Below, in pieces: positions 53,919 through 63,770 of a DNA stretch of 64,000 nt. The position numbers and the translations under genes were made by a program. Source of the stretch: an uncultured SAR86 cluster bacterium (GTDB lineage Bacteria; Pseudomonadota; Gammaproteobacteria; Magnimaribacterales; D2472); contig CACOEZ010000004.1 of NCBI GenBank assembly GCA_902626385.1, positions 26,050 to 90,049 of the forward strand, read 5' to 3'. The notes beneath the pieces were generated by a model, which saw only the letters and a list, made by a program, of their open reading frames with translations, searched no databases and had not been told where the DNA came from. How positions within the stretch are numbered: position 1 is the first letter of the stretch; each line of letters opens with the position of its first letter.

Positions 53919-55502
53919 ATGTCAAAATTAAATAAAAATATTCAAACTGCTTCGAAAATACCTGATATGGGCTCAAGTAACTGGAAATCCATAAATCCAG
54001 AGTATGTTGCTCGAATGAGATTGCAAAATCAATTCAAAACAGGAATTGACATAGCAAAATATACAGCTTCTATCATGCGTAAAGATATGGATGAATATGA
54101 TAAAGATCCGTCATCATACACTCAATCTCTTGGATGTTGGCATGGTTTTATAGGACAACAGAAGTTGATATCAATTAAAAAACATTTTGGCACTAACAAG
54201 AAAAAGTATCTTTATTTATCTGGATGGATGATAGCTGCATTAAGATCAGAATTTGGACCTCTACCCGACCAATCTATGCATGAGAAAACTTCTGTCGCCA
54301 GCCTTATCAATGAACTTTATACATTTTTAAAACAGGCTGATGCTCGAGAACTTGGTGGCCTATTTAGAGAATTAGATGACGCTAAAGATGATAACGAAAA
54401 AAATATAATTGTAGATAAGATAAATAATTTTGAAACACATATAGTTCCAATTATTGCTGATATAGATGCTGGTTTTGGTAATGAAGAAGCAACTTATTTA
54501 ATGGCTAAGCAAATGATTGAAGCAGGAGCTTGTGCAATTCAAATTGAAAATCAAGTATCAGATGAGAAACAGTGTGGTCATCAAGATGGAAAAGTAACTG
54601 TACCTCATGCTGACTTTTTAGCAAAAATCAATGCCGTAAGATATGCATTCTTAGAATTGGGTGTGGATGATGGAATTATTGTTGCAAGAACTGATTCATT
54701 AGGAGCAGGACTAACAAAACAAATTGCAATAACGAATGAAGAAGGAGATCTTGGTGATCAATATAATTCATTCCTTGATGTTGAAGAGATTACTGATGGA
54801 AATATGAAACACGGTGATGTGATGATTAGTCAAAATGGCAAGATAGTTAGACCAAAAAGACTTCCATCAAATTTATATCAGTTTAGAAAAGGAACAGGAG
54901 AAGCCAGATGCATACTTGACTCTATAACAAGCTTACAAAACGGTGCAGATTTAATTTGGATAGAAACTGAAAAACCACATATTGGTCAGATTGCAGAAAT
55001 GATGAATGAAATCAAAAAAACAATTCCTAATGCAAAGTTAGTTTATAACAACAGTCCCTCATTTAATTGGACTTTAAATTTTAGACAACAAGTTTATGAC
55101 TCAATGGTTGAATCAGGCGATGATGTATCAAGTTATGTTAGAGATGATCTAATGGATGAATCATATGATACATCGGATTTAGCAAAAGAAGCTGATGAAA
55201 AAATTAGAACATTTCAGGCTGATGCATCAAAAGAGGCTGGAATCTTCCATCATCTAATAACACTTCCTACTTATCACACAGCAGCTTTATCAACAGATAA
55301 TTTAGCTAAAGAATATTTTGGATCTGAAGGAATGCTTGGATATGTTGCTAACGTTCAACGAAAAGAAATACGTGAAGGAATTGCATGTGTTAAACATCAA
55401 AATATGTCTGGTTCAGACATGGGTGATGATCATAAAGAGTACTTTGCTGGAGATGCAGCATTAAAGGCTGCAGGTGAAGATAACACAATGAATCAATTCT
55501 AA
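53919..55502 (+). CDS. aceA: Isocitrate lyase, long form
   Basis: Splits isocitrate into succinate and glyoxylate for the glyoxylate bypass. The 527-residue protein belongs to the longer subgroup seen in Pseudomonas aeruginosa: LGCWHGFIGQQKLISIKKHF, SGWMIAALRSEFGPLPDQSM, IADIDAGFGNEEATYLMAKQ, and the active-site cysteine in KQCGHQDGKVTVPHADF. Clear promoter upstream. No malate synthase gene lies in this window. Its end overlaps the convergent hydrolase gene by 4 bp. Confidence 0.96.
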   Translation: MSKLNKNIQTASKIPDMGSSNWKSINPEYVARMRLQNQFKTGIDIAKYTASIMRKDMDEYDKDPSSYTQSLGCWHGFIGQQKLISIKKHFGTNKKKYLYLSGWMIAALRSEFGPLPDQSMHEKTSVASLINELYTFLKQADARELGGLFRELDDAKDDNEKNIIVDKINNFETHIVPIIADIDAGFGNEEATYLMAKQMIEAGACAIQIENQVSDEKQCGHQDGKVTVPHADFLAKINAVRYAFLELGVDDGIIVARTDSLGAGLTKQIAITNEEGDLGDQYNSFLDVEEITDGNMKHGDVMISQNGKIVRPKRLPSNLYQFRKGTGEARCILDSITSLQNGADLIWIETEKPHIGQIAEMMNEIKKTIPNAKLVYNNSPSFNWTLNFRQQVYDSMVESGDDVSSYVRDDLMDESYDTSDLAKEADEKIRTFQADASKEAGIFHHLITLPTYHTAALSTDNLAKEYFGSEGMLGYVANVQRKEIREGIACVKHQNMSGSDMGDDHKEYFAGDAALKAAGEDNTMNQF

Positions 55503-56707
55503 TCTAATAACTCGTATAAGGCCTTTGTTAATAAATTAGAAGTTTTATACAAATTTGATGTCTTTTGTTGCCTATTACAAACAAATGAATATCCAATCTT
55601 GTTTTTTAAATCACCAAACGCTACGGACCCCCCTATTCCCGCATGACCGAAAGTTTCAGTTTTAAATATAGGTGCAAAATTTAATTTATCACTGAATGAC
55701 TGTTCAACCATAAAACAGTATCCAAAATTTAACTTTGATCCAAATAATACAGTATCTGGTCCTTTAGAATGAATTCTAGTTGCTTCTGTAAGTATCTTTT
55801 GGTCAATTAATTTATTGCCATTTATCTCGCATCCATTTGAAAGAATGCCAAATAGTTTGGCTAAACTATAAGCTGTTCCATGTCCATTAGCTGATGGTAC
55901 TTCTGCAGTTCTCCAGTCCACTGAATTAGGACCATTTTTATCAAAATGTTTAGAATTAAAAGCCTTTAAAAAATCTTTTGATATTACAGTTTCTTTATAA
56001 TTTATAAGATCTTTGTTTAAAAGAAAACTTGGGACATATTTTATAAAATCTAAGGGTGGTTTAAGGTTATCTAGCCTTTTATATGAAACTTCAGCACATC
56101 TGTGAAGATCTTTTTTATCAAGACCTATATGAAAATCCAAATTTAGTGGCTTAGAAAATTCTTCTTTAAAGTATTCGCCAACTGTTCTTCCATCAATTTT
56201 TTTTATTAATTCGCCAACCAGCCAAGCAAAAGTAACTGCATGATAACCTTGAGATGATCCAGGAGGCCTAAATGGTTTTTGTTCTTCAAGAGCTTTTACA
56301 TATGCATGCCAATCGTTCCAATTTGTTTGTGGATAGTCATTTTGAAACCCGAACATTCCTGCTCTATGCGTTAATAAATCCTTTACAGTGGTGTTTTCTT
56401 TTCCATTATTTCCATACTCAGGCCAATAACTTGTAACAAGATTATTTACATCTAATTTACCATCATTAATTAATTTAACAATGCAGATCCCTGTAATAGC
56501 TTTTGTAACAGACCAAACATTAACAATTGTCTCCTCAGTCCACTCTTGATCTTTTTTTTCATTTGTATAGCCACCCCAAAGGTTTACTATATTTTTTCCA
56601 TTATGCTCAATAGAAATACCAGCACCTAATTCATAATTTGATTCTAGTGAATCAGAAAATATGTCATATAATTTTTGAAACTTTGGCTGATAAGTGCCTT
56701 TAACCAT
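55499..56707 (-). CDS. Serine hydrolase, class C beta-lactamase fold (family VIII esterase-like)
   Basis: A 402-residue hydrolase with the SxxK motif SVTK (Ser66, Lys69), the YxN-like YHAVTFAWLVGE (Tyr155), and FGHAGIGGSVAFGD near the C-terminus in place of the KTG box. No signal peptide is evident, which favours a cytoplasmic esterase or peptidase over a beta-lactamase. It follows nqrM by 9 bp and may be at the end of the nqr transcript. Confidence 0.86.
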   Translation of the reverse strand: MVKGTYQPKFQKLYDIFSDSLESNYELGAGISIEHNGKNIVNLWGGYTNEKKDQEWTEETIVNVWSVTKAITGICIVKLINDGKLDVNNLVTSYWPEYGNNGKENTTVKDLLTHRAGMFGFQNDYPQTNWNDWHAYVKALEEQKPFRPPGSSQGYHAVTFAWLVGELIKKIDGRTVGEYFKEEFSKPLNLDFHIGLDKKDLHRCAEVSYKRLDNLKPPLDFIKYVPSFLLNKDLINYKETVISKDFLKAFNSKHFDKNGPNSVDWRTAEVPSANGHGTAYSLAKLFGILSNGCEINGNKLIDQKILTEATRIHSKGPDTVLFGSKLNFGYCFMVEQSFSDKLNFAPIFKTETFGHAGIGGSVAFGDLKNKIGYSFVCNRQQKTSNLYKTSNLLTKALYELLD

Positions 56708-56716
56708 CGATTTATA

Positions 56717-56890
56717 TTAATTGCAGCTTGAAGTATCTGATCTTCCGCAAATATCACAAGTGGAGCCATCGTTAAGATTAGCTATGCCGCCACATGAGCC
56801 TTTTATGGGTTGATTTCTTAAAATCAAACCAATTGCTAAACCCATAAAGGCAATTGAAATAACTATAAATCCTAGGATAAACTCATTCAT
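56717..56890 (-). CDS. nqrM: Na+-NQR maturation protein NqrM
   Basis: A 57-residue protein: one N-terminal helix (NEFILGFIVISIAFMGLAIG) followed by a cysteine-rich tail, KGSCGGIANLN and STCDICGRS, ending SSCN. This is the NqrM (DUF539) pattern, a small membrane factor needed to insert iron during assembly of the Na+-NQR complex. Its ATG overlaps the apbE stop by 4 bp. The gene is short enough to be overlooked. Confidence 0.92.
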   Translation of the reverse strand: MNEFILGFIVISIAFMGLAIGLILRNQPIKGSCGGIANLNDGSTCDICGRSDTSSCN

Positions 56891-57867
56891 AACTGTAAAT
56901 CATACCATTTTTTAGAGAAAATAATTTCTCCATTATCCAGTAAAAACATAGCAGCGATACCAAGATTTTCTGCTTTATTGATAGCTCTTTTAAAGCCCAT
57001 GACGTTAAATGATGTTGCATAGGCATCTGCATATGCTGCAGAGCTTTCATGTATCACAGTAACGGAAACAATTTCATTATTGATAGATCTAAGAGTATTA
57101 GGATTAATTGAATGTGAGATTTTATTACCAGAATTATCTAGTTTAAAATTTCGATACTCTCCAGAAGTAGCTATTGCAAGAAAATTTGAATCTTTATTCG
57201 ATAATATTTCAATTGATTTGTTGACTAAAGATGATGGATCTTGAATTCCTACCCTCCATGCATCATTGTAATTACTTCCATTGATAATAATTTCACCACC
57301 AATATCGATTAAGTGATCAGTTAAATTATTACTCATCAGGTAATCGTGAATTTTCTGAACAGCATATCCTTTAGCAACTGATGATAAATCAAACCAATTA
57401 GAAGAATCTTTATATAAGATAAGAGAATTATCATTAAGGTTGTAAGTTGAAATAGTTAGTTGTATATCTTTAGAACCAAAATCAGGTGAAAATCCCAACT
57501 CTCCAGATTTTTTTGCCATCATAATGTTATAAAATCCGTCAGAATTATTTTCTACTGTTTTAGCAATTTCTAATATATTAAAGAGATCCTGAGATATTTT
57601 ATATTCTGTTTTGTTATCCTGATTTATGATTGAAATTTCTGAATCAGCTTTATAATTTGATGCAACATAATCAATGTCGTTGATGATAGATGTAATTTTA
57701 TTTTTATAATGATCTCCAATATATGAAGTTGATGTAACTGACCATGTCGTTCCATATGCATTTCCAGAAATTACATAAAGAGACTGATTGTTATGATTGT
57801 ATGCGACTATTACTAAAACAACTCCAGAGACGAGAGCTATAAGTTTTGAAAAAAAATTACGTGTCAC
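56887..57867 (-). CDS. apbE: FAD:protein FMN transferase
   Basis: Attaches FMN covalently to Thr residues of NqrB and NqrC, using FAD, on the periplasmic side. The 326-residue protein has an N-terminal hydrophobic signal or anchor (KLIALVSGVVLVIVAY), SGNAYGTTWSVTS, FDLSSVAKGYAVQKIHDYL, LIDIGGEIIINGS and HSINPNTLRS with SAAYADAYATSFNVMG. No lipobox cysteine is seen. It lies between nqrF and nqrM, as in other Na+-NQR operons. Confidence 0.95.
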   Translation of the reverse strand: MTRNFFSKLIALVSGVVLVIVAYNHNNQSLYVISGNAYGTTWSVTSTSYIGDHYKNKITSIINDIDYVASNYKADSEISIINQDNKTEYKISQDLFNILEIAKTVENNSDGFYNIMMAKKSGELGFSPDFGSKDIQLTISTYNLNDNSLILYKDSSNWFDLSSVAKGYAVQKIHDYLMSNNLTDHLIDIGGEIIINGSNYNDAWRVGIQDPSSLVNKSIEILSNKDSNFLAIATSGEYRNFKLDNSGNKISHSINPNTLRSINNEIVSVTVIHESSAAYADAYATSFNVMGFKRAINKAENLGIAAMFLLDNGEIIFSKKWYDLQL

Positions 57868-57878
57868 AGTAGATTTTA

Positions 57879-59105
57879 TTAGCCGCCAAAATCATCAAGG
57901 GCAATATTTTCAGGCTCAACTCCCAAATTTATTAGCATATCAATTACTGCTTTATTCATCATTGGTGGCCCACACATATAATATTCACAATCTTCTGGTG
58001 CTTCGTGAGCTTTGAGATAATTTTCGTAAAGTACATTATGGATGAAGCCAGTATCGCCGTCCCAATTATCTTCAGGCAAAGGATCTGACAAGGCAACGTG
58101 CCAATTAAAGTTTTCATATTTATTTGCAAGTTCATTAAACTCATCAACATAAAACATCTCTTTTAAACTTCTTGCACCATACCAAAATGTAATTTTTCTA
58201 TTGGTATTAATCCTTAAAAGCTGATCAAAGATATGTGATCTCATAGGAGCCATCCCTGCACCACCGCCAACAAAAACCATTTCAGCTTCTGTTTCTTTTG
58301 CAAAAAATTCTCCAAAAGGTCCAAACACTTTTACTTTATCACCAGGTTTTAAGTTAAAAGTCCATGATGACATTAATCCAGGCGGGACATCTTGGCCCGG
58401 AGGTGGAGATGCTATCCTAATATTAAATTTTATAATACCTTTTTCTTCAGGATAGTTAGCCATTGAATAAGCTCTTATGACAGGTTCTTTTGTAATTGAT
58501 TTATTATCCCAAATTTTAAATCTATCCCAATCTTCATGATATTCTTTGGAAATATCAAAATTTTTGTAATCAACTTCATATGCAGGAGCTTCTAATTGGA
58601 CATAACCACCGGCTCTGAAATCAACATTTTCTCCCTCTGGAAGCTTTAATACTAATTCTTTAATAAAAGTAGCAACATTGTCATTTGACAATACTTCACA
58701 TTCCCACTCTTTCACTCCAAAAACATCCTCAGGAACACTTATTTTTAAATCATTTTTGACTGGAACTTGACATGAAAGTCTCCAACCATCTTTTCTTTGA
58801 GTTGAATTAAAATGTGATTCTTCAGCTGCAAGAATTGATCCTCCACCTTCAAATACCTGACATTTACATTGACTACATGTCCCACCCCCACCGCATGCGG
58901 ACGCCAGGAAAATATTATTGTCTGCAAGAGTTGTTAAGAGTTTAGATCCAGCTGGAACAACTATAGGATTATCAGCATCACCATTTATTTCAATGGATAC
59001 ATTTCCAGTAGAGACTAATTGAGATCTTGCAAGGATAATTACTACTACTAACAATAGTATTATTCCGCTGAAAGAAATTACACCTAATATTAAATCTATA
59101 CTCAT
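57879..59105 (-). CDS. nqrF: Na+-NQR subunit F, NADH dehydrogenase
   Basis: NADH entry subunit of the sodium-pumping NADH:quinone oxidoreductase. The 408-residue protein has an N-terminal helix ([20 protein letters not shown]), a [2Fe-2S] domain with Cys71, Cys77, Cys80 and Cys112 ([13 protein letters not shown]), an FAD domain ([14 protein letters not shown]) and an NADH domain ([20 protein letters not shown]). I use ATG 59105 (MSIDLILG), which matches the family start; the open frame to 59141 would run into nqrE. Confidence 0.97.
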   Translation of the reverse strand: MSIDLILGVISFSGIILLLVVVIILARSQLVSTGNVSIEINGDADNPIVVPAGSKLLTTLADNNIFLASACGGGGTCSQCKCQVFEGGGSILAAEESHFNSTQRKDGWRLSCQVPVKNDLKISVPEDVFGVKEWECEVLSNDNVATFIKELVLKLPEGENVDFRAGGYVQLEAPAYEVDYKNFDISKEYHEDWDRFKIWDNKSITKEPVIRAYSMANYPEEKGIIKFNIRIASPPPGQDVPPGLMSSWTFNLKPGDKVKVFGPFGEFFAKETEAEMVFVGGGAGMAPMRSHIFDQLLRINTNRKITFWYGARSLKEMFYVDEFNELANKYENFNWHVALSDPLPEDNWDGDTGFIHNVLYENYLKAHEAPEDCEYYMCGPPMMNKAVIDMLINLGVEPENIALDDFGG

Positions 59106-59106
59106 G

Positions 59107-59718
59107 TTATAAAGATATACCTCCAAATGACATAAAGCCAAAACTCATTAGACCAACTATTATAAAAGTAGTACCAAGACCCTTTAGACCCTCTGGAATA
59201 TCTGAGTATTTTAATTTTTCTCTTATTCCAGCAAGCACAACAATAGCTAAAGCCCAGCCAAATCCCGCACCAAAACCATAAACAATACTTTCTGTAAATA
59301 ATAAATCTTTTTCAACCATAAATAATGATGCACCTAAAATTGCACAATTTACTGTGATGAGTGGAAGAAATTGACCAAGTGCATTATACAGAGCTGGAAC
59401 ATATTTATCCAAGAACATTTCTAAAATTTGAACTGAGGCAGCAATAACACCTATGTAGCTAATAAGTTCAACAAATTCTAAATTAGTGCCTTCAATTCCT
59501 AGCCAAGTAAGTGCATCCTCTCTTAATATGTAATTATAAATTAAATTATTTAGTGGGACCGTTAATACACATACAACTATTACGGCTACACCAAGACCAA
59601 ATGCAGCATCTATTTTTTTTGATATAGCTATAAAGGTACACATTCCAAGGAACAAAGATAAAGCAATATTTTCAATAAAAACTGTTGTAATAAATATGTT
59701 TAAATAATGTTCAAACAT
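59107..59718 (-). CDS. nqrE: Na+-NQR subunit E
   Basis: A 203-residue polytopic membrane subunit: [21 protein letters not shown] with its conserved Cys, [33 protein letters not shown] and [12 protein letters not shown]. NqrD and NqrE are homologous, with inverted topology and a shared iron centre. It overlaps nqrD by 8 bp. Confidence 0.97.
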   Translation of the reverse strand: MFEHYLNIFITTVFIENIALSLFLGMCTFIAISKKIDAAFGLGVAVIVVCVLTVPLNNLIYNYILREDALTWLGIEGTNLEFVELISYIGVIAASVQILEMFLDKYVPALYNALGQFLPLITVNCAILGASLFMVEKDLLFTESIVYGFGAGFGWALAIVVLAGIREKLKYSDIPEGLKGLGTTFIIVGLMSFGFMSFGGISL

Positions 59719-60397
59719 TTAACTCTCTCTTTGATAAATCTGGCATTGTTGAATGTTTTGATACCTCGAAATCATCTTCTTCAATTTGATCTTTTTGTAA
59801 AGATCTTATTAACCAAATAAATAAACCAATAATTATGAATGAACTTGGAGGAAGTAATAGTAAATTGTTACCCATATACCAACCACCATTAGAGACCAAT
59901 GGAAGAATTTCATAACCAAATAGTGTTCCTGCCCCAAATAACTCTCTTATAAATGCAACTCCGATCAAAATTATGCTATAGCCTATTCCATTACCCAATC
60001 CATCAAAAAAACTAACTAAAGGCTTCTGCTTCATTGCAAAAGCCTCTGCTCTTCCCATAACAATACAATTAGTAATGATTAATCCAACAAACACTGATAA
60101 TTTTTTACTTGTTTCATAATCATAGGCTTTTAATAATTCATCAACGACAATAACAAGTGACGCAATGATCGTCATTTGAACAATGATTCTGATACTTGAG
60201 GGTATGTAGTTCCTTATCAAAGATATAAAAAGATTAGAAAAAGATACTACGCTTGTTACAGCAACGCACATAACCAAAGTAACAGATAGATTATTTGTTA
60301 CAGCTAATGCCGAGCATATACCCAATATCTGCAATGTGATTGGATTTTCTTTTATCAGAGGATTGATTATGACCTCTTGGTATTGCTTAAGACTCAT
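59711..60397 (-). CDS. nqrD: Na+-NQR subunit D
   Basis: A 228-residue membrane subunit homologous to Nqr[58 protein letters not shown]. The start at ATG 60397 ([15 protein letters not shown]) is chosen because the upstream extension overlaps nqrC and is not family-like; it still overlaps nqrC by 11 bp. Confidence 0.96.
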   Translation of the reverse strand: MSLKQYQEVIINPLIKENPITLQILGICSALAVTNNLSVTLVMCVAVTSVVSFSNLFISLIRNYIPSSIRIIVQMTIIASLVIVVDELLKAYDYETSKKLSVFVGLIITNCIVMGRAEAFAMKQKPLVSFFDGLGNGIGYSIILIGVAFIRELFGAGTLFGYEILPLVSNGGWYMGNNLLLLPPSSFIIIGLFIWLIRSLQKDQIEEDDFEVSKHSTMPDLSKRELNV

Positions 60398-61160
60398 AGT
60401 CAAGCTCTCTAAATAAATTTGCATAACCAGAGTCGCTGAACCAATATGCAACCATATTTGTAACTCCTCTGCTGGTTAATGTAGCTCCAGATAAGCCATC
60501 TATCTTATAAATACCATTTGTATCGCTTGATTCAACCTTACCTTTAATAACTTCTAAAGCTACTTCATTATTGTTATATATTTTTTTCCCTTTCCAGGAA
60601 GATTTCCATTTTGGGTTATCTACCTCAGCACCCAACCCAGGTGTCTCTTTATGTTCATAAAATTCAATACCTGATACTGTATTAAAATCATTCTCAACTG
60701 CTATATAGCCATAGAGCGTTCCCCACAAACCATAGCCCCTTATAGGTAAGATAAGTTTTTCAATTTTATTTATATCATCTCTTAAGATATAAATTTTACC
60801 TACATTTTCTCTATTTTTAATTATTGCAATATCCTCTGAAGCGGGAACAGAGGTAGACAGATTCGGATCTTTTGTTGCAACAATCTGATCATATTCTTCA
60901 ATATTAAAATTTTGGTATTCATTAAAAATTCTTCCAGATTCAAAATCTATATATTTTGATTCAAGTTGAGAAAATTGTTCAGATATTGATATTGATGGAT
61001 CATAAATATTGGCAACTTGTAAAACTTTGAGTCTTCTGTCATTCAGCTTATTTTCTTTTTGTAAATCTCTAAGACTGACTGCAGATGAAGAAACTACCAA
61101 TGAACATACTAAGCACACTGAAAATGCAACTGCAATTGTTTTTATAATTGAATCATTCAT
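60387..61160 (-). CDS. nqrC: Na+-NQR subunit C
   Basis: A 257-residue periplasm-facing subunit with one N-terminal helix ([20 protein letters not shown]). The covalent-FMN site is in [15 protein letters not shown], the SGAT motif whose Thr is flavinylated by Apb[16 protein letters not shown] and [16 protein letters not shown] are FMN-binding-domain marks. It overlaps nqrB by 8 bp. Confidence 0.97.
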   Translation of the reverse strand: MNDSIIKTIAVAFSVCLVCSLVVSSSAVSLRDLQKENKLNDRRLKVLQVANIYDPSISISEQFSQLESKYIDFESGRIFNEYQNFNIEEYDQIVATKDPNLSTSVPASEDIAIIKNRENVGKIYILRDDINKIEKLILPIRGYGLWGTLYGYIAVENDFNTVSGIEFYEHKETPGLGAEVDNPKWKSSWKGKKIYNNNEVALEVIKGKVESSDTNGIYKIDGLSGATLTSRGVTNMVAYWFSDSGYANLFRELDYES

Positions 61161-62382
61161 TAGTCAAAGCCTTTCTTTTCTTGATATTAGACATAACAAC
61201 CATATGATCTATGACCGGGGCTAACAAGTTAGCGAATAGGATTGCAAGCATCATGCCCTCTGGAAACGCTGGATTAATTACACGTATTAATATTACCGTT
61301 ACACCAATAACAAAACCATATATCCATCTACCAGTATTAGTACCAGATCCCGAAACAGGTTCTGTTGCCATAAAAACAAGACCGAAAGCAAAACTACCTA
61401 TTACTGCATGCCAATACCATGGGATATAAAACATTTGATTTGTTTCAGAACCAACTATATTTAATAAAGATGACATTAATATCATTCCAATTAAAGTTCC
61501 TAAGATGATTCTATATGATGCAACTTTTGTAATTAGTAGTATTGCTAAACCAATTAATATAGCAATTATAGATGTTTCACCAACAGATCCTGGTATATTG
61601 CCAAGAAATGCATCCATCCAAGTATATGCATTTGTTATACCAGCCATACCGTTTTCAGCAGCCATTCCAAGTGCTGTTGCCCCACTATATCCCTCTGGGA
61701 CGATATTATAATCAGATAATCCAGCTACCCAAACTTTGTCTCCTGATATTTGAGCTGGATAAGCAAAATATAGAAAAGCTCTTCCTGTTAAAGCAGGATT
61801 TAAGAAATTCTTTCCAGTACCACCAAATATCTCTTTACCAATAACCAAACCAAAAGAAATACCCATTGCTGCCTGCCATAGAGGTATATCTGGAGGACAA
61901 CTAAGAGAAAAGAGAACGGTTGATACAAATGCACCTTCATTTATTTCATGTTTTCTTACAATTGCAAATAAAGCCTCCCAAGCTATTCCTACTGTAAAAA
62001 CAACGAAATATATAGGTACAAAATAGCAAGCACCAAACCATAATTTGGCAATAAAGCTTGATGAATCATAGCCTACAATACTAACAAAATAATGATGCCA
62101 ATCACCTGTATTCTGTTGTCCAATTGAGTCAAGATACTCTAAAGAATTTGCTCCCAGATTGTACATTCCAAAAAACATCGCTGGAAATGTTGCAAGCCAA
62201 ACAGTTACCATTACTTTTTGAATATCTACAGCGTCTCTGACATGAATTGGATTTTTTGTTTTCTTTCCATATGAGAAAATAAGATTTTCGATTGCATCAA
62301 ATAATGGGAACCAAGAAGTGTATTTACCTTCACCAACAAAATTTGGCTTGACGTTATTTAAGTAATTTCTCAAAACCTTCAT
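61153..62382 (-). CDS. nqrB: Na+-NQR subunit B
   Basis: The 409-residue largest membrane subunit, which carries a covalent FMN and takes part in Na+ transport. It has RDAVDIQKVMVTVWLATFP, SCPPDIPLWQAAMGISFG, GGTGKNFLNPALTGRAFLYF and the flavinylation site YSGATALGMA. The start overlaps the nqrA stop by 4 bp. Confidence 0.97.
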   Translation of the reverse strand: MKVLRNYLNNVKPNFVGEGKYTSWFPLFDAIENLIFSYGKKTKNPIHVRDAVDIQKVMVTVWLATFPAMFFGMYNLGANSLEYLDSIGQQNTGDWHHYFVSIVGYDSSSFIAKLWFGACYFVPIYFVVFTVGIAWEALFAIVRKHEINEGAFVSTVLFSLSCPPDIPLWQAAMGISFGLVIGKEIFGGTGKNFLNPALTGRAFLYFAYPAQISGDKVWVAGLSDYNIVPEGYSGATALGMAAENGMAGITNAYTWMDAFLGNIPGSVGETSIIAILIGLAILLITKVASYRIILGTLIGMILMSSLLNIVGSETNQMFYIPWYWHAVIGSFAFGLVFMATEPVSGSGTNTGRWIYGFVIGVTVILIRVINPAFPEGMMLAILFANLLAPVIDHMVVMSNIKKRKALTNE

Positions 62383-63683
62383 AATTCTGCAAAAATTTTA
62401 TTTAAATTATCCATTAATATTGATGAATAATCATACTTACTAGGACAAACATATGAACACAAGGCTAGATCTTCAGGAACAAGCTCTAACATTCCAAGGT
62501 CTATTGCCATTTCTGTATCAGAGACAACCAAAGATTTAAGAAGTTGAGTTGCTAATATATCCATAGGCATTACTTCTTCATAAGAACTTATTGGAACGAT
62601 AGCTCTATTACCCCCACCAATAGAAGTATTAAAAATATAATTCTTAGGTTTAATAAATGAAGATATAAAAACATTCAGTTTTGAGTGTAAGTTTGATCCT
62701 GGCATTAACCAATTCAAAAAAATTTCATTAACTTCATCAGGAATTGCGGATATTTGCGAATCATAAAAACCTAAATAATTCATTACCCCTTCAGAATGAT
62801 GCCCATGTAAAACAGAACCAGATATTATTCGTGCTTTTGGATCAACTTTTCCAGCAGTAATTTCATCTATATTTCCACCAATTCTGGCTCTTATCAATGA
62901 AGGCTCATAAACTGAAGGTCCTCCTAAGCTTATAATCTTTGAGGTTCTTAAAGTCTTATTCTTAATAAGATGTCCTATAGAAATAATGTCTTGATAATTG
63001 ATGGTCCACACAACTTTGTTTAGATTCACAGGGTTCAATTTTGAAATATGAGTACCACTTAGACCGGCAGGATGAGGACCAGAAAATTGGTTATAAATTA
63101 CATCACTATTTATTTTCTCAAAATTATTGTTTTGATATGAAACATAAATACTACAATCAAATTCTTTTGAAACTGCATCAAGACCAATGTCAAAATAATC
63201 TTGATCAACATCTATAATAAAATGTGGATCTACTGATAGCGGGTTTGTGTCACAACAATTTACAAAAATTGCATCCGGAAGACTATCTAGTGATGGAGTT
63301 CTATTAAAAGGTCTTGTTCTAAATGAATTCCATAGCCCTGTTTCAATTAAAACAGATACCAAGGATTGATTTACATTAAATTCAATGTGATCTTCATTAT
63401 CTATTTCTATTTCAATGGATAAGAATTTTCTTTTGTCACCACGATTAATTGACTTAATAGTGCCAGAACCTGGAGATGTAAAAATAACACCTGGGTTTTT
63501 TTTATCCTCAAATATTTTTTCACCTGTTTTAACACGATCACCTTCTTTAAAAAACATTGTTGGCTTCATACCTACAAAATCATTAGACAATAGTCCAACA
63601 TTTGAGACCTTTGGCTCATCACTAATATTTAAAGACGGCGATCCTGATATTGGTAAATCAAGACCTTTTGAAATTCTAATCAC
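62379..63683 (-). CDS. nqrA: Na+-NQR subunit A
   Basis: A 434-residue cytoplasmic subunit of the complex. It begins IRISKGLDLPISGSPS, a strong match to the NqrA start, followed by VGMKPTMFFKEGDRVKTGE and PGVIFTSPGSGTIKSINRGDKR. The start codon is GTG (63681-63683). First gene of the nqr operon, 88 bp after the gapA stop. Confidence 0.96.
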   Translation of the reverse strand: MIRISKGLDLPISGSPSLNISDEPKVSNVGLLSNDFVGMKPTMFFKEGDRVKTGEKIFEDKKNPGVIFTSPGSGTIKSINRGDKRKFLSIEIEIDNEDHIEFNVNQSLVSVLIETGLWNSFRTRPFNRTPSLDSLPDAIFVNCCDTNPLSVDPHFIIDVDQDYFDIGLDAVSKEFDCSIYVSYQNNNFEKINSDVIYNQFSGPHPAGLSGTHISKLNPVNLNKVVWTINYQDIISIGHLIKNKTLRTSKIISLGGPSVYEPSLIRARIGGNIDEITAGKVDPKARIISGSVLHGHHSEGVMNYLGFYDSQISAIPDEVNEIFLNWLMPGSNLHSKLNVFISSFIKPKNYIFNTSIGGGNRAIVPISSYEEVMPMDILATQLLKSLVVSDTEMAIDLGMLELVPEDLALCSYVCPSKYDYSSILMDNLNKIFAEL

Positions 63684-63741
63684 TTTTCTACGTGTGCCTT
63701 TGTAAAGTTACTTCGAAATAGTTAAAAAACAATAGAATTAT

Positions 63742-63757
63742 AAGGCTAAAAAGCCTT
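63742..63757. repeat. Hairpin between gapA and nqrA
   Basis: AAGGCT and AGCCTT pair as a 6-bp stem with an AAAA loop. On the + strand it is followed by a T-rich stretch, on the - strand (direction of the genes) by ATAATTC, so termination of gapA is weak at best. Confidence 0.35.
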
Positions 63758-63770
63758 TGTTTCTATGGTT

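Noticed and set aside
59106..59141. N-terminal extension of nqrF to 59141
   Set aside because: It lies inside nqrE and is not family-like; MSIDLILG at 59105 is the expected start.
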